Assembly (NCBI GenBank): GCA_014656015.1
Contig: BNBP01000057.1
Location: 1 to 45,124, forward strand
Direction of reading: 5' to 3'
Length of the DNA: 45,124 nucleotides
Origin: Streptomyces griseoaurantiacus
Lineage (GTDB): Bacteria; Actinomycetota; Actinomycetes; Streptomycetales; Streptomycetaceae
Shown: in pieces, positions 9,390 through 18,180 of the stretch
Numbering within the stretch: position 1 is the first letter of the stretch
Layout: each line of letters begins with the position of its first letter
The notes under the pieces: model-generated
What the model saw: the letters and a program-made list of their open reading frames with translations, nothing else
What the model was told of the DNA's origin: nothing
Database searches by the model: none
Position numbers and translations under genes: made by a program

Positions 9390-11711
9390 TCAGGGCGTGC
9401 GGGCCGCTCGCGCACCCTCCGCCGCCGGGTCCGCCCTCCGCGTGCCGCGCCCCTTCGCGTGCCCGTCGTCCCGCCCGCTCGCGCGCCCCTGCAGCACTAC
9501 CGCCAGCGGGGTCGCCGTGAAGACCGAGGAGTACGAGCCCACCACGATGCCGATGAGCAGCGCCAGCGCGAAGTCCGTCAGGGTGTCGCCGCCCAGGACG
9601 AACAGGGCCGCCAGGATGAACAGGGCCCCGATGCCGGTGTTGACGGTGCGCGGCAGGGTGCTGACGATCGCCGCGTCGGCGACCTCCGCGAACGGCCGGC
9701 GCCGGTCACCGGCGGTGAGTTCGCGGACCCGGTCGAAGACGACGACGGAGTCGTTGACCGAGTAGCCGATCACCGTGAGCAGGGCCGCCAGGAAGACGCC
9801 GTCGAGCGGTTTGCCCAGCCAGGCGAAGGCCCCGATCAGCAGCACCACGTCGTGCGCCAGGGCGGCCACCGCCGAGGCCGCGTACGTCCAGCGGAACCGC
9901 ACGGCGAGATACAGCAGTTGGGTCGCGAGGGCGGCACCGAGGGCGAGCAGCGCCTTGCCGCGCAGTTCCGCGCCGAGGCTGGGCCCGATCATCTCGTCGC
10001 GCACCTTCTCGGTGTCGCCGCCGAGCGCTCCGACCGTCTCCCGCACCTCCCGCTCCTGGGCGTCCGTCAGGTCCGGGGTGCGGACGGTGAGATCTCCGTC
10101 GGCGGAGGAGTGGACGACCGCGCGCGGGAACCCCGCGTCCGTGAGCGCCTCCCGGGCGTCGTCGGCGGAGACGGTGCGCGAGGTGGAGTACTCGATGAGC
10201 CGGCCGCCGGTGAACTCCACGCCCAGCTCCACCCCGCGGCCTGCGATGCCCGCCGTCGCCAGCACCAGCGCCACTCCCGACACGGCCAGCCAGCGCCCGG
10301 GCCGACGCATCAGCTTCGGCCGGCGCCGCCCCAGCCAGGCCCGCACCCTGCCGGTGCGGTCGATGCCGGACCAGGCCGGACGGGTGCGCACCGCGGGCCT
10401 GTTGACCGCGAACCCGGCCAGCACCCGGGTGATGACCAGCGCACTGAACATCGAGGCCAGCACACCGATGGACAAGGTGACGCCGAAGCCGCGCACCGGC
10501 CCCGAGGCCAGGAAGAACAGCAGCGCCGCCGCGATCAGCGTGGTGATGTTGGAGTCCGCGATCGCGCTGAACGCCTTGCGGAAGCCCACGTCGAGCGCCG
10601 TGCGCGGGCTCGGCCGCCGACGCGCGGTGTACTCCTCCCTCGCCCGCTCGAAGACCAGGACGTTGGCGTCCACCGCCATGCCGATCGCCAGCACGAAGCC
10701 GGCCAGCCCCGGCAGGGTGAGCGTGGCGCCGAGTGCGAGCAGCGCCGCATAGGAGACGAGGGCGTAGCAGGCGAGCGCGAGGGTGGCGAGCGCGCCGAGG
10801 AGCCGGTAGACGACGATCACGAACAGCGAGGTCAGGGCGGCGCCGATGAGTCCGGCCCAGGCGCTGGCGGTGATGGCCTCGGCGCCCAGGGTGGGGCCGA
10901 TGGTCCGCTGCTCGATCGTCTCCACCGGCACCGGCAGCGCCCCGCCGTTGACGAGCAGCGCCAGTTCCTTGGCCTCCTCGCCGGAGAAGCCGCCGGTGAT
11001 CTGCGTGGAGCCGCCCGCGATGCCGGTGCCGCAGGACACGGACGGGTCGACCTGGGGCGAGGAGATGATCTCCTCGTCGAGGACGATGGCCACCCGGCGG
11101 GCGGGGTCCCCGGCCGGGTTGCAGGCGGCCCGGCCGGTCAGCTCCGCCCACAGGTCGCTGCCCCGGCCGCCGAAGTCGACGGTGACGAACCAGCCGACCG
11201 CCTGCTGCGGATCGATCCGCCCCTCGGCACCCTTGACGTGCTCACCGGTCAGGGCGGCCGGGCCGAGCCGCAGCCACTGCCGGTCCTCGCCGGCCAGCAC
11301 CCGCTCACCGGAGGAGCCCTTCCCGGTGTCGGCGGTGTCGGCGACGCCGAGGACCGGGTGGAAGGTCATCTGCGCGGTGCGGCCGAGGACGTCGGCGGCT
11401 CGGCGGGGGTCCTGCACGCCCGGCAGCTCCACGATGATGCGGTCCTCGCCGGAACGGACCAGGTTCGGTTCCGCGACCCCCAGCCCGTCGACCCGGCGGC
11501 GCAGCACCTCCAGTGCCCGGTCGGTGGCCTCCGCGTCCGCCTTCGCGGTGTCCGAGTCGCGGGTCTGCAGCACGATCTGGGTGCCGCCGCGCAGGTCGAG
11601 CCCCAGCCGGGGCGGGACGGTGAGCGCGAGGTACACCGAGAGGGACAGGACGAGGAGGGCCAGGGCGGCCCGCACACGGGAGGCGCGTTGCACGCGGTCG
11701 ACGCGTTTCAC
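9390..11711 (-). CDS. secDF: Fused protein translocase subunit SecDF
   Basis: A single 773-residue membrane protein combining SecD and SecF, which use proton flow to help pull proteins across the membrane behind SecYEG. The SecD half opens with a membrane helix and the motif LGLDLRGGTQIVLQT, then a large periplasmic-side domain, then a block of helices containing LALLVNGGALPVPVE and AIGMAVDANVLVFERAREE. The SecF half begins after a basic linker near residue 445, shows LGVEFTGGRLIEYST, and has its own helix block with VNDSVVVFDRVREL. GTG at 11711 is preceded by GGAG six bases away. Streptomyces usually also have separate secD and secF genes, so this is probably an additional copy. Gene order suggests a single-gene unit ending in the hairpin at 9357. 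Confidence 0.93.
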   Translation of the reverse strand: MKRVDRVQRASRVRAALALLVLSLSVYLALTVPPRLGLDLRGGTQIVLQTRDSDTAKADAEATDRALEVLRRRVDGLGVAEPNLVRSGEDRIIVELPGVQDPRRAADVLGRTAQMTFHPVLGVADTADTGKGSSGERVLAGEDRQWLRLGPAALTGEHVKGAEGRIDPQQAVGWFVTVDFGGRGSDLWAELTGRAACNPAGDPARRVAIVLDEEIISSPQVDPSVSCGTGIAGGSTQITGGFSGEEAKELALLVNGGALPVPVETIEQRTIGPTLGAEAITASAWAGLIGAALTSLFVIVVYRLLGALATLALACYALVSYAALLALGATLTLPGLAGFVLAIGMAVDANVLVFERAREEYTARRRPSPRTALDVGFRKAFSAIADSNITTLIAAALLFFLASGPVRGFGVTLSIGVLASMFSALVITRVLAGFAVNRPAVRTRPAWSGIDRTGRVRAWLGRRRPKLMRRPGRWLAVSGVALVLATAGIAGRGVELGVEFTGGRLIEYSTSRTVSADDAREALTDAGFPRAVVHSSADGDLTVRTPDLTDAQEREVRETVGALGGDTEKVRDEMIGPSLGAELRGKALLALGAALATQLLYLAVRFRWTYAASAVAALAHDVVLLIGAFAWLGKPLDGVFLAALLTVIGYSVNDSVVVFDRVRELTAGDRRRPFAEVADAAIVSTLPRTVNTGIGALFILAALFVLGGDTLTDFALALLIGIVVGSYSSVFTATPLAVVLQGRASGRDDGHAKGRGTRRADPAAEGARAARTP

Positions 11712-11865
11712 AGGAGGCTCCAGCCGTACGGGTGGGTACGGATCGGGGATGGCGGAGTGCCGGAGTCGGCATATACGGGTACGGGGTATGGGTATGTGAC
11801 CCGGCGCGACGAGGAGGGGGCCCCGAACGCGCGGTCACGCCGGCAGCGTCAGGTCAGGGCCGGGA

Positions 11866-12540
11866 TCACGGCTCCACCAGGCCCGCCCGGATGGCGTACC
11901 GGGTCAGTTCCAGACGGTCGCGCAGGCCGAGTTTGTGCAGCAGGTTGGCCCGGTGGCGCTGCACGGTCTTGATGCTGATGAACAGGGTGTCGGCGATCTC
12001 CTTGGAGGAGTGGCCCTCGGCGATCAGCTTCAGCACCTCCTCCTCGCGCGGCGTCAGCACGCTGTCCGAGACCTCCTCGCCCGAGCGGACCCGGTCGAGG
12101 AAGTTGCGGATCAGTGCCGTCACCGCGCCCGGGTACAGGAACGGCTCGCCCCGCACCGCCGCGCGGCAGGCCTCGACCAGGTCCCGGTCGGCGACCGACT
12201 TCAGGACGTAGCCGCAGGCGCCGGCCTTGAGGGCCTGGAAGAAGTACTGCTCGTTGTCGTACATGCTCAGCATGAGGATGCGAAGGTCCGGCTGGAGCTG
12301 CGACAGCTCGCGGGCGGCCTGGAGCCCCGTCATCCGGGGCATGGCCACGTCGAGGATCGCCAGGTCGGGGTGGTGGGTGCGGGCCGCCTGGACGGCCTCG
12401 GCGCCGTCACCGGCCTCCGCGACGACCTCGAAGTCGGGCTCGCCCTCCAGGATGAGCCGCACCCCGCGGCGCACCAGGGCGTGGTCGTCGGCCAGCAGGA
12501 TGCGGGTGGTGGCGGCCGGTGGGGTGCTCGGTTCGGTCAT
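11866..12540 (-). CDS. NarL/FixJ-family response regulator
   Basis: 224 residues. The receiver domain (about 12-130) has the acidic pair Asp18-Asp19, the phosphate acceptor Asp64 in LAILDVAMPRMTG, and a conserved Lys in GYVLKSV. The C-terminal LuxR-type helix-turn-helix reads LTPREEEVLKLIAEGHSSKE then IADTLFISIKTVQRHRANLL. It starts one base after the stop of the sensor kinase gene, so the two form an operon and almost certainly a cognate pair. The target genes and signal are not evident. Confidence 0.93.
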   Translation of the reverse strand: MTEPSTPPAATTRILLADDHALVRRGVRLILEGEPDFEVVAEAGDGAEAVQAARTHHPDLAILDVAMPRMTGLQAARELSQLQPDLRILMLSMYDNEQYFFQALKAGACGYVLKSVADRDLVEACRAAVRGEPFLYPGAVTALIRNFLDRVRSGEEVSDSVLTPREEEVLKLIAEGHSSKEIADTLFISIKTVQRHRANLLHKLGLRDRLELTRYAIRAGLVEP

Positions 12541-12541
12541 G

Positions 12542-13552
12542 TCAGGCGTTCTTCCGGTTCTCGGGCGGGGATGAGGGTGCGGCGGGCGGGGGCGGCCCGT
12601 CGGGCTCGGGACGCGCCGTCGGCACGGTCAGCCGGAGCCGGGTGCCGCCCTCGGGGAGGGCCGTGAGGTCGAGCGTCGCACCGAGCAGCAGCGCGCGCTC
12701 CCGCATGCCGCGGATGCCGGCGCCCTCCCGGGCCGGGCCGATGCCGCGGCCGTCGTCGGTGATCTCCAGGACCACCCCGCCGCCGGTGCGGCGCAGGGCG
12801 AGCACGGCGCTCCCGGCCTCGGCGTGCCGGGCGATGTTGGTCAGCCCCTCCTGGGCGACCCGGTAGAGGACCAGCTCCGACTCCCGGTCCAGCGGAGGCA
12901 GTCCGTTCTCCAGCCTGCGGACGACCCGCAGCCCGGTGTGGGCGGCGAAGTCGGTGGCGAGGGAGGTGAGCGCGGCGATCAGGCCGAGGTCCTCCAGTAC
13001 GCCGGGACGCAGCCGGCGGGCCAGCCTGCGCACCTCGTCCAGGCTCTCCCGAGTGATCTCCTGCGCCTGCCGCAGGTCCTCCCGCAACGGCTCGGGCGCC
13101 TGGTCGGCGGCCCGCTTCAGACCGAGCAGCACGGCGGTCAGACTCTGGCCGACCTCGTCGTGCAGCTCGGCCGCGATCCGGCGCCGTTCGGCCTCCTGGG
13201 CGGACAGCACCCGGGCACTGGAGGTGGCGCGCTCGGTCTCCAGCCGCTCCAGCATCGCGTTGAAGGTGCGGATCAGCTCCGCGACGCCGCTCTGGTCGGG
13301 CACGGGCAGCCGCTGCCCCGGACGCAGCAGGTCCACGGTGGACATCAGCCGGGACAGCCGCTCCAGCGGGGCCAGACCGATGCGCAGCAGCGCCGCGTTG
13401 GCCACCAGCATCACCGCGAGCCCGGCGAGCAGGATCACCGCCTCGGTCAGCACCACCGGCACCGAGACGGTCACCGGGGCCCACAGCAGGAGCGCGGTCG
13501 CCGCGCCCAGGACCAGGGCGTTCAGGCCGAAGATCCGCCAGAACAGGGACAC
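12542..13552 (-). CDS. NarX/DegS-type sensor histidine kinase
   Basis: 336 residues. Two membrane helices lie near residues 8-24 and 32-52 with almost nothing outside the membrane, so the signal is probably sensed within the membrane or inside the cell. A HAMP segment (about 55-107) precedes the HisKA_3 dimerisation region AAELHDEVGQSLTAVLLGLK with phosphoacceptor His131. The ATPase domain shows QEGLTNIARHA (N box) and DDGRGIGP (G1 box). The tail is proline-rich. The GTG start has GGAAGG ten bases upstream. It is followed immediately by its response regulator. Confidence 0.9.
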   Translation of the reverse strand: MSLFWRIFGLNALVLGAATALLLWAPVTVSVPVVLTEAVILLAGLAVMLVANAALLRIGLAPLERLSRLMSTVDLLRPGQRLPVPDQSGVAELIRTFNAMLERLETERATSSARVLSAQEAERRRIAAELHDEVGQSLTAVLLGLKRAADQAPEPLREDLRQAQEITRESLDEVRRLARRLRPGVLEDLGLIAALTSLATDFAAHTGLRVVRRLENGLPPLDRESELVLYRVAQEGLTNIARHAEAGSAVLALRRTGGGVVLEITDDGRGIGPAREGAGIRGMRERALLLGATLDLTALPEGGTRLRLTVPTARPEPDGPPPPAAPSSPPENRKNA

Positions 13553-14156
13553 CGGGGGTACGCCTTCCGTCGTCGTCTCGTCATGTCGTCATGCAGCCGT
13601 GTCGTCATGCGTCTGTGTCGTCGTGTCGTCGTGTCGCGGTGTCTTCATGTGTCGGTATGTGCCGGTATGTCGACCTCGTGCGGTGACGTACGCGCTCACC
13701 GTCCACTATCGCCGCTCGCGGGCGGCCACCGGCCGTGGGATCACATCGGGTGGGACCGCCCGGTGGCCGCCCTGCCGCCAAGCCTGCCGTGCCGGGCGGA
13801 CGGGGTCGATGGGGGGCGGGCCCCATCTGCGCGGCACGCGGGGGGCGCAGCACGGCCCGCACTGCACTCCCGGACCCCCCGGAAATGGGGTCCGGGACCG
13901 ATGGCCCGTCCGGGGGCGGTCGGCGAGGGTGGGAAGCGAGCGGGGAGGCCGTCAGCTCCCCGCCCGGCTCCCGGGGTGCCCGTGGCCCCGGCCGGGGCCG
14001 GCCCGTCCGACGTGAGGGACGGACGGGCCGCCCCCGGGCCAGGAGGCCGGTTGTCCACCGGTCGACTCCCGACCGGTGGACCGCCAGCCGGTCGGCTCCC
14101 GACCGGCCGGCTCCCGACTGACGGGAATGTTCAGGCCGTGGAAAGGACCTGTTGCG
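13553..14156. other. Gene-free 604-base stretch with short repeats and hairpins
   Basis: No convincing gene is seen on either strand; the open frames here are low-complexity and show no domain. From 13571 to about 13680 the sequence is a degenerate tandem array of units like GTCGTCATG and GTGTCGTCGT. Further right are the palindrome at 13984-13999 (GGCCCCGGCCGGGGCC), a perfect 10-base stem at 14000-14029 (GGCCCGTCCG / CGGACGGGCC), and the two hairpins listed separately. The stretch separates the kinase gene, transcribed to the left, from the dksA-like gene, transcribed to the right, so promoters for both must lie within it. Confidence 0.6.
14055..14107 (+). repeat. Two successive CCGGTCG hairpins in the leader of the first dksA-like gene
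   Basis: CCACCGGTCG (14055-14064) pairs perfectly with CGACCGGTGG (14070-14079) around ACTCC; GCCGGTCGG (14087-14095) pairs with CCGACCGGC (14099-14107) around CTC. The two hairpins are copies of one another, and a third, decayed unit (GCCGGCTCCCGACTG) follows. They end 49 bases before the start codon, so they could be leader RNA structures. Confidence 0.6.
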
Positions 14157-14486
14157 ATGTCGCTGGACACCGCCCGCACCGGCTCGCCCGCAGGGCGCCG
14201 ACGCGTGCACGAGGCCCGGCAGCGCCTGCAGCACGAGCGCGATACGCGACTCGCGCAGCTCGGGGCGCTGCGTGAGGGGCAGGGGGACGCGGTCGCCGAC
14301 GACCTGGTGGCCGCGCAGCGCACCGCCGTGCGCAGGGCCCTGAAGGACATCGACGCCGCCTTCGCGAGGCTGGAGGACGGGTCGTACGGAATGTGCGGGG
14401 GGTGCGCGAAGCCGATCCCGGCGGAGCGACTGGAAATCCTCCCCTACGCGAGGGCCTGCGTGCCGTGCGCGCAGCGGGCGGACTGA
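14157..14486 (+). CDS. DksA/TraR-type C4 zinc-finger protein (first copy)
   Basis: 109 residues. The N-terminal two thirds is a predicted helical hairpin rich in Arg, Gln and Glu (VHEARQRLQHERDTRLAQLG), and the C-terminus is a four-cysteine zinc finger, MCGGCAKPIP then 11 residues to CVPCAQ. DksA/TraR proteins bind in the secondary channel of RNA polymerase and change promoter use, often with ppGpp; whether this one does so is unproven. ATG at 14157 is chosen because AAAGGA lies nine bases upstream; an in-frame ATG at 14127 has no ribosome site. It is followed by a strong hairpin before the second copy. Confidence 0.85.
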   Translation: MSLDTARTGSPAGRRRVHEARQRLQHERDTRLAQLGALREGQGDAVADDLVAAQRTAVRRALKDIDAAFARLEDGSYGMCGGCAKPIPAERLEILPYARACVPCAQRAD

Positions 14487-14546
14487 GGTCCGCCCGCCGG
14501 GGCCCCGCCCCCGGCCCGGGGGCGCCCCGCACCCCGACAGTCGTGA

Positions 14547-14580
14547 GGCCTCCCGTCCCCCAGGGGCGGGACGGGAGGCC
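14547..14580 (+). terminator. Strong hairpin between the two dksA-like genes
   Basis: GGCCTCCCGTCCC (14547-14559) and GGGACGGGAGGCC (14568-14580) form a perfect 13-base stem with an eight-base loop, 60 bases after the first dksA-like stop. It probably ends that transcript, or lowers expression of the genes beyond. Confidence 0.75.
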
Positions 14581-14626
14581 CGAGGGGACGTCGCCCCCTG
14601 ACCCCCGGTGAAGGAGGGGCCAAGCC

Positions 14627-15004
14627 GTGAGGGACCGAGAAGCCGTCGTCACCGGTGTGAACGCCGGGCTCGCGCCCGATGAGCTGGCCGCGCTGCGCAA
14701 CAGCCTGAACGAACAGCGCGGGTTCCGGCTCGACCAGCTCGCCCAGCTCGGGCACGTCGCCCCCGGCCGCACCCAGCGGGCCCGGGAGCGGGGCGCGCCC
14801 GCCCAGCTCGAGGTGCACGTCAAGCTGTGCGCCTCCGCCCGCATGGTCCTCGCCGACGTCGAGGCCGCCCTGGCCCGCATGGACGAGGGCCGCTACGGGC
14901 TGTGCCACCGCTGCGGTCACCCCCTGGACCTGCCCCGGCTCCGCGTCGTGCCCCAGGCGCGCTACTGCGCCCCCTGCCATCGCACCCGGGAGGTGAACCG
15001 GTGA
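14627..15004 (+). CDS. DksA/TraR-type C4 zinc-finger protein (second copy)
   Basis: 125 residues, same plan as the first copy: an N-terminal helical region (LAALRNSLNEQRGFRLDQLA) and a four-cysteine finger LCHRCGHPLD ... YCAPCHR. The two copies differ enough to be old duplicates rather than a recent repeat. GTG is chosen because AAGGAGGGG stands seven bases upstream. The stop overlaps the GTG of the actin-like gene (GTGA), so the zinc-finger protein and the actin-like protein should be made together; that pairing is unusual and worth attention. Confidence 0.85.
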   Translation: MRDREAVVTGVNAGLAPDELAALRNSLNEQRGFRLDQLAQLGHVAPGRTQRARERGAPAQLEVHVKLCASARMVLADVEAALARMDEGRYGLCHRCGHPLDLPRLRVVPQARYCAPCHRTREVNR

Positions 15005-15867
15005 CGTACGACGCCCGCGTCCGGGTCACCACCGCACGGCGCGGCACCGCCTGGCGGGCGCTGCGCTCGCCGGGCATCGCGCTCGACCTCGGCAGCGCCC
15101 GCACCCGGATATGGACCCGGGGCGGCCCGGGGGCCCACACCGTTCTCGACGTGCCCACCGTCTCCTTCGGACCGGCCGGGGACACCGGGGTCCTCCGCCC
15201 GGTCGCGCGCGGCGCCGTCGTCGACCCCGAGGGTGCCGCCCGGCTGCTCACCAGGCTCCTCGCACCCCGCGTCCCCCGGTACGCCCGCCCCGTGATCGTC
15301 TGCGCCACCCCGGTGCCGGGCGGTCCGGAACACCGGGCGGCTCTCGCGGCGGCACTGGCCGGACTGCGCCCGCGCACCGTCCTCGCGATCGACGCCGTCC
15401 GGGCCCTCGCGCTCGCCGCCGGTGCCGACCTCTCCCGCCCGCTGCTCGTCGTCGACCTCGGGGCCCAGCTCACCGAGGTCGCCCTGCTGCACGGCGGCGT
15501 CGTCACCGCCGCCCGCCGCATCGAACGCGGCACCGCGGACCTCGGCACCGCGGACCTCGGTGCGGGGGACGACGGCGGTCTCACCGCGGGGCGCCTCGCC
15601 GCCCGGGTCGGCGAGGCGGTCGCCGACCTGCTGCGGGACGAGCCCGGCCACCGGGCCGCCGAGGCGCTCGGCCGCGGGCCGCTCCTCGGCGGGGGCGGCG
15701 CGCTGCGCGCCGAACTGGTGTACCGGCTCGCCCGGCAGCTCGACACCTCCGTGCACCCGGTGCCCCGCCCGCACACCGCCGCCGTACGGGGCGCGGGCGA
15801 GGCGCTGCTGTCCGCGAGGTGCCACCCCGCCCTGGCCGCGCCCGTCACCCCGGTGCACCCCACCTGA
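15001..15867 (+). CDS. Short MreB/Mbl-like actin-fold protein
   Basis: 288 residues, against about 340 for true MreB. The actin/Hsp70 nucleotide-binding motifs are recognisable: phosphate-1 IALDLGSARTRIW (residues 26-38), phosphate-2 LLVVDLGAQLTEVALLHGG (148-166) and adenosine motif LLGGGGALRAEL (228-239). The region between phosphate-2 and adenosine motifs, which in MreB forms subdomain IIB, is much reduced and includes a duplicated GTADL. It may therefore not polymerise like MreB. From knowledge of the genus, Streptomyces have MreB, Mbl and a third shorter relative; this fits that third type. It is translationally coupled to the second dksA-like gene. No partner MreC/MreD gene is nearby. 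Confidence 0.82.
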   Translation: MTYDARVRVTTARRGTAWRALRSPGIALDLGSARTRIWTRGGPGAHTVLDVPTVSFGPAGDTGVLRPVARGAVVDPEGAARLLTRLLAPRVPRYARPVIVCATPVPGGPEHRAALAAALAGLRPRTVLAIDAVRALALAAGADLSRPLLVVDLGAQLTEVALLHGGVVTAARRIERGTADLGTADLGAGDDGGLTAGRLAARVGEAVADLLRDEPGHRAAEALGRGPLLGGGGALRAELVYRLARQLDTSVHPVPRPHTAAVRGAGEALLSARCHPALAAPVTPVHPT

Positions 15868-15949
15868 CCCCGGCCCACCGCCCCGTCCGGCCGTCCGCCC
15901 CAGAGTGTCCGATCCGAGTGTCCGTCCGATGTCGTGCGAAGGAGGCGAC

Positions 15950-16570
15950 ATGCCCGACCTCGTCCCGCGTGCCGAACCCCCGCCGAGGCTGTCCCCCGAC
16001 CGCTGGTGGCGCTGGCGCCGCGGCCCGCTGCGCCGCCCCGGCGACCTGTTGCTCGCCTGGGCCGGCCTCCTGCTGGGCCTCCTGGCCGCCGCGGCGGCCC
16101 CGCTGACCGGCTACCTCGTCGGCGCCGCCGTGTACGAGGGGACGACGGACAGCGCCCGCGCCCGGCTCGAGGGCGGAGAACACACCACGGCCGTGGTGCT
16201 GCGGCACGTGCCACGGCACCCGGAGCCGGGCTCGGAGGAGGAGCGGGAGACCCGCTACCCGGCCGCCGTGCGCTACACCGCGGCCGACGGGAGCGTGCGC
16301 ACCGCGACCACCGAGGTCGAACCGGGGCTCGCGGCCGGGGAGCGGGTACGGGTGTGGACCGACGCGGCGGGCGAGGTCGTGAAGCCGCCACCCGGCGAGA
16401 AGGAGATCCGCAGCCGGGCCGTCGGTGCCGGGATCAGCGCCGGGATGGGAGTGCCGCTGCTCGCGTGGCTCGTGTACGCGGCGGGCGCCGGGATCGTGCG
16501 GCGACGGCGGATGGAGGCGTGGGCGTGCGAATGGGAGCGGGTCGCGGTCCGGTGGACGTCCCGGCCGTGA
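15950..16570 (+). CDS. Membrane protein of the Rv1733c type, two helices
   Basis: 206 residues. A basic N-terminus (RWWRWRRGPLRRPGD) leads into a first helix (about 33-60, LLLAWAGLLLGLLAAAAAPL); an outside domain of about 110 residues includes RYPAAVRYTAADGSVRTATT and GERVRVWTDAAGEVVKPP; a second helix (about 160-180) ends in an Arg-rich tail. This layout matches actinobacterial Rv1733c-like membrane proteins of unknown function. ATG at 15950 has GAAGGAGG in good position. It lies 82 bases after the actin-like gene and ends the cluster before a strong terminator. No function is assigned. Confidence 0.75.
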   Translation: MPDLVPRAEPPPRLSPDRWWRWRRGPLRRPGDLLLAWAGLLLGLLAAAAAPLTGYLVGAAVYEGTTDSARARLEGGEHTTAVVLRHVPRHPEPGSEEERETRYPAAVRYTAADGSVRTATTEVEPGLAAGERVRVWTDAAGEVVKPPPGEKEIRSRAVGAGISAGMGVPLLAWLVYAAGAGIVRRRRMEAWACEWERVAVRWTSRP

Positions 16571-16673
16571 GCCACGGGCCCGCAGCCCCAGGAGGCCGCG
16601 GGAATCTCCCGAGGGGAGAAAAGATGATCGCGCGCCGTGGAACCCGGCCCCCGATTCCCCCCTCTATCCGGTC

Positions 16674-16714
16674 GGAGGCCGCGCGGCGCACTCCCCCCGC
16701 GCCGCGCGGCCTCC
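16674..16714 (+). terminator. Very strong terminator after the dksA/actin-like cluster
   Basis: GGAGGCCGCGCGGCGC (16674-16689) and GCGCCGCGCGGCCTCC (16699-16714) form a perfect 16-base stem with a nine-base loop, about 100 bases after the membrane-protein stop. Confidence 0.85.
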
Positions 16715-16823
16715 GTCGTGCCGTGAGGCCACGGGCCGCCGTCCGGGCGCCGGCCGGTCCCGGGAGCGGCGGCGGGGAAAATGCGGGGAGCCCCACCCCG
16801 CACGACCCCGGAAGGCCCACCCC

Positions 16824-18170
16824 ATGAAGCTCACCCTGCTCGGCGGCGGCGGATTCCGCGTGCCCCTCGTCCACGCCGCCCTGCTCGCCGACGAAGGCCC
16901 CCACCGCATCACCCACCTCACCCTGCACGACCTGGACCCCGCCCGCCTCACCGCCATCACCCGGGTCCTCGCCGACCAGGCCGCACGCCTCGCCCCCGGC
17001 ACCCCCGGGCTCACCGTCACCTCCACCACCGACCTCGACGAGGCCCTGCGCGGCGCGGACTTCGTGTTCTCCGCGATCCGCGTCGGCGGCCTGGAGGGCC
17101 GCGCCCAGGACGAGCGGGTCGCGCTCGCGGAGGGCGTCCTCGGCCAGGAGACCGTCGGCGCGGGCGGCATCGCCTACGGACTGCGCACCGTGCCCGTCGC
17201 CACCGACATCGCCCGCCGCGTCGCCCGCCTCGCCCCCGACGCCTGGGTCATCAACTTCACCAACCCCGCGGGCCTGGTCACCGAGGCCATGTCCCACCAC
17301 CTCGGCGGGCGCGTCCTCGGCATCTGCGACTCACCCGTCGGACTCGGCCGCCGCGTCGCCCGCACCCTCGGCGCCGATCCGGCCGAGGCGTGGATCGACT
17401 ACGTCGGCCTCAACCACCTCGGCTGGGTCCGGGGTCTGCGTGTCGCCGGACGCGACGAACTCCCGCGCCTGCTCGCCGATCCCGAGCTGCTCGGCTCCTT
17501 CGAGGAGGGCAGGCTCTTCGGTCCCGACTGGCTGCGCTCCCTCGGCGCGATCCCCAACGAGTACCTGCACTACTACTACTTCAACCGGGAGACCGTCCGG
17601 GCCTACAGGGAGGTCGAGAAGACCCGCGGCGCCTTCCTGCTGGAGCAGCAGGCCGCGTTCTACGCCCGCGCGGCCCGCCCGGACACGCCCGCCCTCGACC
17701 TGTGGGACCGCACCCGCGCCGAACGCGAGGCCACCTACATGGCGGAGAACCGGGAGACCGCGGGCGCCGGTGAGCGCGCCGCCGAGGACCTCTCCGGCGG
17801 TTACGAGAACGTGGCCCTCGCGCTGATGCGGGCCATCGCCCGCGACGAACGCGCCACGCTCATCCTCAACGTCCGCAACGGCACCACGCTGTCCGTGCTG
17901 GACGCCGAGGCGGTCATCGAGGTGCCCTGCCTGGTGGACGCGAACGGGGCCCACCCGGTCGCCGTCGATCCGCTGCCCGGTCACGCCGCCGGCCTGGTCT
18001 GCGCGGTGAAGGCGGTCGAGCGCGAGGTGCTGGCGGCGGCCGCGTCCGGATCCCGGGCGAGCGCGGTGAAGGCGTTCGCGACGCATCCGCTCGTCGACTC
18101 GGTCACCGTGGCCCGGCGGCTGGTGGAGGGGTACACCGCGGTGCACCCGGGGCTGGCGTACCTGCGGTAG
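16824..18170 (+). CDS. GH4-family 6-phospho-beta-glucosidase
   Basis: 448 residues, normal for family 4. GH4 enzymes cleave glycosides by an NAD+- and Mn2+-dependent oxidation/elimination mechanism. Visible landmarks are the Rossmann start KLTLLGGGGFRVP, INFTNPAG, the metal-ligand cysteine in GICDSPVG, GLNHLGW, and NEYLHYYYFNRE. The sequence favours the phospho-beta-glucosidase branch over alpha-galactosidase or phospho-alpha-glucosidase, but the sugar cannot be fixed from sequence alone. ATG at 16824 has GGAAGG eight bases upstream. It appears to be a single-gene unit: terminators lie on both sides and no PTS or ABC gene is adjacent, so the source of its phosphorylated substrate is unclear. 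Confidence 0.88.
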   Translation: MKLTLLGGGGFRVPLVHAALLADEGPHRITHLTLHDLDPARLTAITRVLADQAARLAPGTPGLTVTSTTDLDEALRGADFVFSAIRVGGLEGRAQDERVALAEGVLGQETVGAGGIAYGLRTVPVATDIARRVARLAPDAWVINFTNPAGLVTEAMSHHLGGRVLGICDSPVGLGRRVARTLGADPAEAWIDYVGLNHLGWVRGLRVAGRDELPRLLADPELLGSFEEGRLFGPDWLRSLGAIPNEYLHYYYFNRETVRAYREVEKTRGAFLLEQQAAFYARAARPDTPALDLWDRTRAEREATYMAENRETAGAGERAAEDLSGGYENVALALMRAIARDERATLILNVRNGTTLSVLDAEAVIEVPCLVDANGAHPVAVDPLPGHAAGLVCAVKAVEREVLAAAASGSRASAVKAFATHPLVDSVTVARRLVEGYTAVHPGLAYLR

Positions 18171-18180
18171 TGGCAGCGGT

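Noticed and set aside
9279..11972. Long open frame on the + strand opposite secDF
   Set aside because: Composition is Arg/Gly/Ala/Pro-rich with no domain; it mirrors the well-supported secDF gene, a usual effect of high GC third positions.
13741..14275. Possible genes in the region before the first dksA-like gene
   Set aside because: All frames are low-complexity, overlap hairpins and lack ribosome sites.
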